Positions 1 through 5,358 of a DNA stretch of 5,384 bases are shown piece by piece. Made by a program: the position numbers and the translations under genes. Where the stretch lies: the NCBI GenBank assembly GCA_001805125.1, contig MHEF01000040.1, forward strand, positions 1 through 5,384, written 5' to 3'. The notes beneath the pieces were generated by a model that was not told where the DNA came from, did no database searches, and was given only the letters and a program-made list of their open reading frames with translations. Source of the stretch: Nitrospirae bacterium RBG_13_39_12 (lineage in GTDB: Bacteria; Nitrospirota; Thermodesulfovibrionia; Thermodesulfovibrionales; SM23-35). Every line of letters starts with the position of its first letter. Position 1 is the first letter of the stretch.

Positions 1-1126
1 TTTGGGTATGACAGACATAACAACCAGTGCCAGATGCCATATTATTATAATCCCACCTGAGTATGTCAAGATAATTAGATGCATGAGCCATGTGACATGA
101 CAAACACATAACGATGTCCTCGTCAGGAGTTACAGTAGGTGATGCCTGTGTTGTACCGACAGCTATGCTCTGTCTGGCAACAGGTGTTAAGACGTTATAG
201 GTAGTAGATATGCTTGCATACTCACCTGAATCTGGAATCAATACGTCTGTCGGGTGTCTGAGCCAGGGGGAACCTGACCCGGCAGTAATTCCAGCACTTG
301 CGTGGAAATTACCATGACATTCAGCACAGAATTGACTGATAGTGACTATTGAACTAAATGAACTTTGGGATGACCTTACTTCAAAGGTATCGCCCCTATA
401 CTCATTGTGGTCAGTGGGGGATGATGATGCCTGCCAGTTGTTATCTTCTGCGCCGTGAACTCCGTAAAGAAATCTGTAGCTTGTTCCTACTGTTGCACCC
501 TGACCGGTTTCTGTAAAGCCACCACCAAACCTGAGGATTGTATCATCTGCATGATGCGTTCCAGCAATGGCAAGTATCTGGTGTTGTTCGTCCCTGTTGC
601 CATGGCAGCCATTCTGTCCTGCACACATAATTTGTTCGGCGTCGTCGTATAAATCCGGGTCAAAATCAGGGTTAGCAGGGTCATAAGATGAGTTATAGCC
701 AGGAGGGTTGTTCCCTAATAAGTCGTCAGTAACGATATCATCGCCGAATCCATGTACATTGTGGCCCTTAGAGTCGTTTGTAAATACATATTTATAATTG
801 CCGCCGGCAAGGGGGGTTGAACCAGTGGCGAGGGCAACCTGTGGCATATTGCTAGGATTTACAATATTTGAAGCCCCGCCTATATTCTGGGCATGGCATC
901 CAAGACAGTCCATCCTTAAAAGTCTTGCTCTGTTTGCTCCATGACAGTCCATACACTCACTGTCATAACTACCTATTCCAAAAGTTTTCCCAAGGTTCAT
1001 ACTTGCATCATTCTGACTGTTATGCATGGTATGGCAATTGCTGCAAACGCCTGATACCTTAGCATAAGCAGGTCCGCAAAATAATAAAGTCAATATTATT
1101 ACTAAAAAGTGTGACTTATGTGACAT
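1..1126 (-). CDS. Secreted multiheme cytochrome c, OmcS/OmcE-like, at least 7 haem motifs (3' end outside window)
   Basis: The frame is open from ATG 1126 to the left edge, giving 375 residues without a stop. Residues 1-22 are a signal peptide (basic start, LVIILTLLF core, AYA/K cleavage), so the mature protein is periplasmic or extracellular. Haem attachment motifs: CSNCH 28-32, CMDCH 58-62, CLGCH 74-78, CAGQNGCH 168-175 (CX5CH), CAECH 267-271, CLSCH 341-345 and CYVCH 369-373. All 14 mature-protein cysteines fall in these motifs, and 11 further histidines could serve as distal ligands. The CHTMHNS start, WLRHP at 288-292, CLSCHxAHAS near the end and a final CXXCH match the layout I recall for Geobacter OmcS, a nanowire cytochrome. 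Likely role: electron transfer at or beyond the cell surface (inference). An in-frame ATG at 1171 would add 15 residues, but it lacks a ribosome site and spoils the signal peptide. AAAAGG directly abuts the chosen ATG, which is unusually close. The last motif suggests only a few residues are missing. Confidence 0.93.
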   Translation of the reverse strand, partial: MSHKSHFLVIILTLLFCGPAYAKVSGVCSNCHTMHNSQNDASMNLGKTFGIGSYDSECMDCHGANRARLLRMDCLGCHAQNIGGASNIVNPSNMPQVALATGSTPLAGGNYKYVFTNDSKGHNVHGFGDDIVTDDLLGNNPPGYNSSYDPANPDFDPDLYDDAEQIMCAGQNGCHGNRDEQHQILAIAGTHHADDTILRFGGGFTETGQGATVGTSYRFLYGVHGAEDNNWQASSSPTDHNEYRGDTFEVRSSQSSFSSIVTISQFCAECHGNFHASAGITAGSGSPWLRHPTDVLIPDSGEYASISTTYNVLTPVARQSIAVGTTQASPTVTPDEDIVMCLSCHMAHASNYLDILRWDYNNMASGTGCYVCHTQ

Positions 1127-1185
1127 CCTTTTATATTTAAGTAAAGCAGTTATATATAAAATAACATACATGTATTAAAAAATAA

Positions 1186-1201
1186 AGCAATTACTATACC
1201 A
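1186..1201 (-). promoter_or_regulatory. Sigma-54 (-24/-12) promoter of the cytochrome gene
   Basis: Read on the minus strand this is TGGTATAGTAATTGCT. It matches the sigma-54 consensus TGGCACG-N4-TTGCW with the invariant GG and GC exactly ten bases apart. The predicted transcription start is near 1175, giving a leader of about 49 nt to ATG 1126. Sigma-54 promoters need an ATP-dependent enhancer-binding activator, so expression of the cytochrome would be tightly switched. No other intergenic region in the window has a comparable match. Confidence 0.6.
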
Positions 1202-1318
1202 AACATGAAGGGGGTTCAATATACTATGAAAATTCTATAAAAGTCATATCTTTAATAAAAAATCCTTATTTTAAATTGAGTTACCCATTAAATAGATTTT
1301 TATGCAAAGTACTTAATC

Positions 1319-1345
1319 TTGAAACAAAAGATTGTTTTGTTCCAA
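1319..1345. promoter_or_regulatory. 27-bp imperfect palindrome, candidate activator site
   Basis: The arms TTGAAACAAAA (1319-1329) and TTTTGTTCCAA (1335-1345) are complementary at 10 of 11 positions around the 5-bp centre GATTG. The centre lies about 157 bp upstream of the predicted sigma-54 start, within the usual range for enhancer-binding-protein sites. There is no T tract or nearby gene end to suggest a terminator. The AT-rich context makes chance palindromes more likely, so the regulatory role is an inference. Confidence 0.35.
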
Positions 1346-1402
1346 ATATTACATCCAATTAACAAAATATGTAACATTTTACATTTTATGGCAATTGATT
1401 AA

Positions 1403-1601
1403 CCCTAAAAATGCAGTTAGATTTTAAAGCTGGTAGACATATATGCATTAAAATCTCTTGAATGCAGAATTTGCGCATGCATGGTTATTTAAACGATATG
1501 GATGAAAACGTGTACGTTATCTGAGTCATTAAACCGCTCACAAAGGTGCTGCTCAAGAGCTTTTTCTACACATATGCCTACCGTGAATTGCATTTTTAGG
1601 G
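1403..1601. mobile_element. MITE-like or IS-remnant element with long imperfect terminal inverted repeats
   Basis: The outermost 13 bases, CCCTAAAAATGCA (1403-1415) and TGCATTTTTAGGG (1589-1601), are perfectly inverted, and each end is flanked by TAA in the same orientation (1400-1402 and 1602-1604), consistent with a 3-bp target duplication. Similarity continues inward after a 10-bp length difference: GGTAGACATATATG (1432-1445) corresponds to GGTAGGCATATGTG on the other strand (1582-1569), then after nine bases both arms carry CTCTTGA (1455-1461 and 1559-1553). The arms are thus about 50-60 bp and diverged. At 199 bp the element is too short for a transposase. The family is not recognised; a structured RNA or regulatory hairpin is the main alternative. 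Confidence 0.5.
1489..1593 (-). pseudogene. 34-codon reading frame inside the inverted-repeat element, possible transposase-start remnant
   Basis: On the minus strand an ATG inside the terminal repeat (1593-1591) opens a 34-codon frame ending in TAA at 1491-1489. The translation begins MQFTVGICVEKALEQHL and looks protein-like, but it has no ribosome binding site and I do not recognise it. The opposite arm has a matching ATG in its repeat, and one of its frames gives a related string (VDIYALKSLE against VGICVEKALE). This could be the decayed start of a gene once carried by a parent element, or a chance frame. Confidence 0.2.
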
Positions 1602-1657
1602 TAACAGCTTGAAAGTAGTTGTTAAATGGATGCTATTTATTTTTACATGCACAGGAT

Positions 1658-3511
1658 TTAATATCTGGAATAAGGAGGCAGGGAGGCGGGGTGTTGTGTT
1701 TTTATTTCCAATATTCTTCCTTTCTCAAGGATTAAAATTTTACTGGCGATATCTGTAAAGGAAAGACGATGAGATATAATGAATGTCGTGCGGTCCCCCA
1801 TTAGTTTTATAAGCGAGTCTTTTATGAGACTTTCTGTATCTATATCAAGTGCTGAAGTAGGTTCGTCAAATATTAGAATAGAAGGGTTTTTCAAAAAGGC
1901 ACGTGCTATAGAGATTCTCTGCCTCTGACCTGCCGATAATTTTGCACCTCTTTCGCCGACTTCAGTGTCATATTCAAATGGCAGACTAAAAATATCTTCA
2001 TGGATATTTGCCTTTTTGGCTGCACTTATTACTTCTTCCTTTGTGGCCTGGGGGTAGCCATATTTTATATTATTTTCAATTGTGTCGTTGAAAAGAAAAA
2101 CTTCCTGAGAGACAACCCCCATCTGCTCTCTTAGCCACTTTGAAGAAATGTCTCTCAAGTAATGTCCATCAAGGTAAATGTTACCATCTTGCGGGATGTA
2201 AAACTTTAGTATCAGATTTACCAGGGTTGTCTTGCCTGCGCCACTTGGTCCGACAAGTGCTATAATATCTCCTGGTTGAACAGTGAAATTAATGTTTTCA
2301 AGGACCGGGCTGCCTTCCTCATAGGAAAATGATACATTTTCAAATTTAAATTCGCCCTTGACTTTATCGAGGATAGCTGAACTTCCTGACTTTTCATCAT
2401 TCTTAAATTCAGGTATAAGTCTGAAAATCTCCATCAATCTTTCGAGAGAAGCAAAAATAGGTTGGAGCATTATATGTAGCGTTGAAAGATTTTTTACAGA
2501 GTTGGAGAGGTATATGACATAAGCAGTGAAAGCAACATAATCTCCAATTGTCATTGATCCTTTCATAATTTCTCTTGCGCCAAACCACATAATCAAAATA
2601 GTAGATATAAGTTGAGAAACCCTTGAAGAGTAGTTGGAGAGTAAAGATAAAATCATGCTTTTAAGTCGAGCATTAATAACAGACCTTATCTTTCCTGAAA
2701 CCTTTTTTACTTCTCTTTCCTCGCTTGCATAAGCCTTTATTACCTCTACCCCTGACAATACTTCCTGAATATCTTTTGAGACCTGAGCGTTAGTTTCTCT
2801 CTCATTAAAGCTAACGCTCCTGATCCTCCCTCCAAAGTAATAATTTATGAAAACATAAACAGGTAGAATGCTTATCGCAATAATTGAAAGCTTAACGCTT
2901 AGGGTAATCAAGATTGCAGCACCGAAAAAAAGGTAGAAAATGCTGGTTGCTGTCTGTGACAGGTTTTGAGAGAATAGATATTGCAAGGCATCAACATCAT
3001 CAGAAACTCGTGACATCAAATAGCCGGTCTGTTTCTTTTTGAAAAATGACATCGGAAATCTTAAAAGATGGCCGAATAATGTTGTCTGCAGGTTAAAAGT
3101 TAATTCCTGTTGGAATCTGAACATCAAGTATCTTTGAAATATTCCGATTAACCCGATAATTATTCCGATTACCAAAATGGATAGAACTACAAGATTTATG
3201 GACTCAAGGTAGTGTCTTGCAAAAGGAATAATTGATTCAAGATTAAAGGATTTTAAAAGGTGGTTGACTCTTTGAAAACCCTCTTTCATTATTACGAAGT
3301 CAATCAAGACTTTGCTGCTCAGGGGTAAGAGGGATCCCAGGCCAGCAGTTATAATGGTCAAAATTAGACTTAATAACCCCGGTTTCCAGACAGGTCTGAC
3401 AAATTGTATGAAGAACAAGATGTCCTTGTAACTGAACTCAGTTCCTGAAAATTCCGGCTTCTTGAGGATTTCTTTCAGGTAGTTATTTGTGTTTTTTCCC
3501 CTTTCTACCAT
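1658..3511 (-). CDS. ABC exporter half-transporter, fused permease and ATPase (MsbA-like, ABCB type)
   Basis: 617 residues with an exporter membrane domain followed by an ATPase domain, expected to work as an inner-membrane homodimer that exports a lipid, peptide or drug-like substrate using ATP. Six membrane segments lie near 46-66, 106-125, 189-206, 209-226, 290-310 and 323-342, with a rather long first periplasmic loop (about 74-105). The ATPase domain starts near 387: A-loop Y397, Walker A GPSGAGKTT 421-429, Q-loop Q469, X-loop TEVGERG 516-522, signature LSAGQ 525-529, Walker B ILIFDE 545-550 with E550, D-loop SALD 553-556 and switch H581. All key residues are present. The start is fixed by an in-frame stop just upstream with no other start codon between; no clear Shine-Dalgarno is seen. 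After GRILEI (599-604) the usual GTHxELL ending is replaced by an unrelated proline-rich tail. The substrate cannot be told from sequence. Confidence 0.95.
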   Translation of the reverse strand: MVERGKNTNNYLKEILKKPEFSGTEFSYKDILFFIQFVRPVWKPGLLSLILTIITAGLGSLLPLSSKVLIDFVIMKEGFQRVNHLLKSFNLESIIPFARHYLESINLVVLSILVIGIIIGLIGIFQRYLMFRFQQELTFNLQTTLFGHLLRFPMSFFKKKQTGYLMSRVSDDVDALQYLFSQNLSQTATSIFYLFFGAAILITLSVKLSIIAISILPVYVFINYYFGGRIRSVSFNERETNAQVSKDIQEVLSGVEVIKAYASEEREVKKVSGKIRSVINARLKSMILSLLSNYSSRVSQLISTILIMWFGAREIMKGSMTIGDYVAFTAYVIYLSNSVKNLSTLHIMLQPIFASLERLMEIFRLIPEFKNDEKSGSSAILDKVKGEFKFENVSFSYEEGSPVLENINFTVQPGDIIALVGPSGAGKTTLVNLILKFYIPQDGNIYLDGHYLRDISSKWLREQMGVVSQEVFLFNDTIENNIKYGYPQATKEEVISAAKKANIHEDIFSLPFEYDTEVGERGAKLSAGQRQRISIARAFLKNPSILIFDEPTSALDIDTESLIKDSLIKLMGDRTTFIISHRLSFTDIASKILILEKGRILEIKTQHPASLPPYSRY

Positions 3512-3640
3512 ACAATCTGTCCAGTATCTATAAACAACAAAACGTTATACATTAATCGCTGGTTATACTTTCACTCTCGATATGCTTCATACTTAAGAAT
3601 ACTATTTTTAGTTCATGAAAGCGAGTCCATACAGGATTTA

Positions 3641-3653
3641 CTGATACTATCAG
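3641..3653. promoter_or_regulatory. 13-bp palindrome, candidate operator in the divergent promoter region
   Basis: CTGATA-C-TATCAG is a perfect inverted repeat of 6-bp arms around one base. It lies about 70 bp upstream of the SUMF1-like gene and 130 bp upstream of the divergent exporter gene, where a repressor or activator of either could bind. The symmetry does not extend beyond the 13 bp. No matching second copy was seen. Confidence 0.3.
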
Positions 3654-3686
3654 GTCTATCAAAAAGTGAAATCAAAAAAAACTTTC

Positions 3687-3716
3687 TTGTATTATTGTTA
3701 TTGGAAATTATAAAAT
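3687..3716 (+). promoter_or_regulatory. Possible sigma-70-type promoter of the SUMF1-like gene
   Basis: TTGTAT (3687-3692) and TAAAAT (3711-3716) resemble -35 and -10 boxes with an 18-bp gap; TATAAA at 3709-3714 gives a 16-bp gap. The -10 box is only seven bases before ATG 3724, so a transcript from it would have almost no leader. This fits the absence of a Shine-Dalgarno site. The matches are imperfect and the DNA is very AT-rich, so confidence is low. Confidence 0.3.
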
Positions 3717-3723
3717 TAACAAT

Positions 3724-4689
3724 ATGAAAAACAAGAGGATTCACTATGATATTCTTATTGGGTTCATATTGATTTTTCTTGTGTCTGGTGCTACTGAAAG
3801 TCTGCCTGACGACATCTCATCTGCATCTAATGATATGGTTATTATACCAAGGGGCTGGTTCAAGATGGGATGGGCTCTAGGGGACTTAAATCAAAGGCCT
3901 GAACATGATGTTTTTGTTGATACCTTCACGATGGACAAATATGAGGTATCAGCAAAGGATTTTGCAGAGTTTCTTAATGAGAAAGGCAATCCCGAAGATA
4001 AATATTACTCCTTTGACAAATATTCAAGCATCATCGAGGTGCCTGAGATAAAAACCGTTGCTGCTCAGTCAAAGCAAAGTCATAAAAAATATATACCCAG
4101 AAAAGGTTTTGAAAATTATCCGGCTAACAATGTTTCATGGTTTGGGGCTGATGCGTACTGCCTTTGGAATGGTAAACATCTTCCGACAGAAGCTGAATGG
4201 GAAAAGGCAGCAAGAGGGATTGATGAAAGGATATACCCTTGGGGGAATAGCATACCTGACGGCACAAAAGCCAGATACGACCAAGACTGGGACGGGAAAC
4301 AACTTAATGTTATGGTATCAGTAGATGAGATGCCTAAAGGAGCGTCTTATTATGGCGTTATGAATATGGCCGGGAATGTCTGGGAATGGATAAGTGACTG
4401 GTATAGACAAAACTATTGTAATTTTTGTGGTCCTGATTTGACGGCTAATATTGATATATTAGAAAATCTTACAGATATAAAAAGAGAACCTGTTGTTACT
4501 GACGATGGAAAAGACCCCCAGGTTCCGCCAAAGAATGATCCGTCAGGTCCATCGTTCGGGAGTTATAAAGTCCTGCGCGGTGGTTCCTGGTACGACAGTT
4601 ACGGGGAGATAGTAATACGAAGTACATACCGTTTCTGGCTTGATCCTGAAGACAGGTATATGAATACCGGATTCCGCTGCGCCAAGTAG
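3724..4689 (+). CDS. Secreted SUMF1/FGE-fold protein without the catalytic cysteine pair
   Basis: 321 residues. A signal peptide spans about 1-23 (KNKR start, hydrophobic ILIGFILIFLV, SGA/TE), so the protein is exported. The rest is a formylglycine-generating-enzyme-type domain with its conserved blocks: IPRGWFKMG 41-49, RPEHDVFVDTFTMDKYEVS 58-76, YPANNVSW 132-139, LPTEAEWEKAARG 153-165, YPWGN 171-175, MAGNVWEWISDWY 215-227, LRGGSW 284-289 and GFRCA at the end. True FGEs bind copper through two cysteines after GGS (336 and 341 in human SUMF1); the aligned positions here are D291 and I296, so sulfatase activation is unlikely. Many bacterial members of the fold have binding or other roles. Residues 231-276 form an extra loop with a CNFC pair and many Asp and Pro. 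The first ATG is the only start after an in-frame TGA at 3667. No Shine-Dalgarno is visible. It is divergent from the exporter gene and convergent with the FN3-like gene. Confidence 0.92.
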   Translation: MKNKRIHYDILIGFILIFLVSGATESLPDDISSASNDMVIIPRGWFKMGWALGDLNQRPEHDVFVDTFTMDKYEVSAKDFAEFLNEKGNPEDKYYSFDKYSSIIEVPEIKTVAAQSKQSHKKYIPRKGFENYPANNVSWFGADAYCLWNGKHLPTEAEWEKAARGIDERIYPWGNSIPDGTKARYDQDWDGKQLNVMVSVDEMPKGASYYGVMNMAGNVWEWISDWYRQNYCNFCGPDLTANIDILENLTDIKREPVVTDDGKDPQVPPKNDPSGPSFGSYKVLRGGSWYDSYGEIVIRSTYRFWLDPEDRYMNTGFRCAK

Positions 4690-4770
4690 TTTTCATCAGA
4701 TCAATCAATATCTCTAATCCTTTATATATGTAAAACTGCACTAAATTTATATAAACGGTATACCTTTGAA

Positions 4771-5229
4771 TTATTTATTTTTAATTATTGGGGTGATTAA
4801 TGGTGGAGGAGGAACAATTATAAAGCTTAGAGTATGTGAAAAAGGCCCTTCGGTCCCGTCTGATGCAACAGAACGTATCTTTAAAAAATGAGTCCCATAA
4901 TCAAGATTTTCTATAGTGTAAGAAGTATCATTAATTTTGTTGTTTTCATGAATGATGATTTTAAATGCCCTGTCTCTGGCAAGCATTACGTGGTAACGGT
5001 CTGCATCTTTAACCTTATGCCATTTGAATTCTATTTTATTTATACCTCTGAATTCTGATATCTCCTCTGGATATATGATTAAAGGTGGTTGAAGTTTTAT
5101 ACCCGGAAGTTCAGACACGTTCACATGATTTGAGTTATCGCCATCAATAGCGTGAACAGGCAATGATGTGCCAACAGATGTAAATAAGATAGAACATAAA
5201 ATAATGGAAAAAAGATTTAATAATTTCAT
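4771..5229 (-). CDS. Small secreted protein with one fibronectin type III-like domain
   Basis: 152 residues. Residues 1-27 are a signal peptide (MKLLNLFSIILCSILF, cleavage after VHA), giving a mature protein of about 125 residues in the periplasm or outside the cell. A single beta-sandwich domain of FN3 type covers about 46-139: P-x-I-x-P lead-in, IEFKWHKVKDADRYHVMLARD (66-86) with the core Trp70, and LDYGTHFLKIRSVASDGTEGPFS (109-131). Such domains often form the C-terminal part of FecR-like or other surface proteins and bind protein or glycan partners; here it stands alone with a PPPP-containing tail. No enzyme motif is seen. The start is fixed by AAGGAGG six bases upstream of ATG. The stop lies 81 bp from the stop of the convergent SUMF1-like gene. 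The role is unknown; an envelope accessory or adhesion protein is a guess. Confidence 0.85.
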   Translation of the reverse strand: MKLLNLFSIILCSILFTSVGTSLPVHAIDGDNSNHVNVSELPGIKLQPPLIIYPEEISEFRGINKIEFKWHKVKDADRYHVMLARDRAFKIIIHENNKINDTSYTIENLDYGTHFLKIRSVASDGTEGPFSHTLSFIIVPPPPLITPIIKNK

Positions 5230-5235
5230 CTTTTA

Positions 5236-5261
5236 CCTCCTTCAATATCTTAAACATTATA
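5236..5261 (-). promoter_or_regulatory. -10 box and strong ribosome binding site of the FN3-like gene
   Basis: On the minus strand an exact TATAAT occupies 5261-5256 and AAGGAGG occupies 5242-5236, six bases before ATG 5229. The start of transcription would be near 5250, giving a leader of about 20 nt. No good -35 box is present: TTGATT exists but is 20 bp from the -10. The promoter may therefore be weak or activator-dependent. Confidence 0.5.
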
Positions 5262-5315
5262 TTATTTTGGAACAAATAAATAATCAAGTTCATAAATTAA
5301 ATGCGCCGACTACGA

Positions 5316-5358
5316 ATTAAAAGTGGACCGTTGTTCTAAGATTTAAAGATTAAAAGTG
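5316..5358 (+). repeat. Short direct repeat near the right edge, possibly part of an insertion-sequence end
   Basis: ATTAAAAGTG occurs at 5316-5325 and again at 5349-5358, 33 bp apart, followed by GACCG and AGCAC respectively. Repeats of the AAAAGTGnnC type occur at the ends of IS21-family elements as I recall them, so an IS could begin at or beyond the right edge. No transposase sequence is inside the window to confirm this. The rest of 5262-5384 shows no gene. Confidence 0.3.

Larger units (their letters stand above)
1127..1657. other. Intergenic region between cytochrome and ABC exporter
   Basis: This 531-bp stretch has no convincing protein gene. From left to right it holds the 49-nt predicted leader of the cytochrome gene, a sigma-54 promoter (1186-1201), an AT-rich stretch with a 27-bp palindrome (1319-1345), and a 199-bp inverted-repeat element (1403-1601). 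The remaining ~55 bases before the exporter stop codon show no GC-rich hairpin with a T tract, so I see no intrinsic terminator for the exporter. The size of the gap and the separate promoter mean the exporter and cytochrome are unlikely to be one operon despite their shared orientation. Confidence 0.8.

Noticed and set aside
455..1062. Small open frames of about 65 codons on both strands (455-652 plus, 487-684 minus, 868-1062 plus)
   Set aside because: They lie within the cytochrome gene in other frames, have no ribosome sites, and the cytochrome frame explains this DNA with seven haem motifs.
1067..1087. Cys17 of the cytochrome signal peptide as a lipoprotein attachment site
   Set aside because: The preceding residues LLF do not fit the lipobox, which needs a small residue before Cys, and a good AYA cleavage site follows.
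1124..1171. Upstream in-frame ATG at 1171 as the cytochrome start
   Set aside because: It lacks a Shine-Dalgarno site, would sit about four bases from the predicted transcription start, and would place a second hydrophobic stretch before an otherwise clean signal peptide.
1127..1657. CRISPR array, tRNA or rRNA in the long intergenic region
   Set aside because: No regularly spaced repeats, cloverleaf signature or rRNA-like sequence was seen; the only repeats are the inverted arms and the palindrome described.
4058..4324. 88-codon plus-strand frame
   Set aside because: It lies wholly inside the SUMF1-like gene in another frame; the conserved family blocks are in the longer frame.
4417..4428. 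CNFC in the SUMF1-like protein as a haem site
   Set aside because: No histidine follows the second cysteine (next residues are Gly-Pro), so it is not a CXXCH motif.
4496..4741. 81-codon minus-strand frame
   Set aside because: It is mostly antisense to the conserved C-terminal block of the SUMF1-like gene and has no ribosome site or recognisable features.
4753..4767. Palindrome GGTATACC with flanking A and T runs between the convergent genes, considered as a two-way terminator
   Set aside because: The strong stem is too short and AT-rich once a loop is allowed, and there is no GC-rich hairpin followed by a clear T tract.
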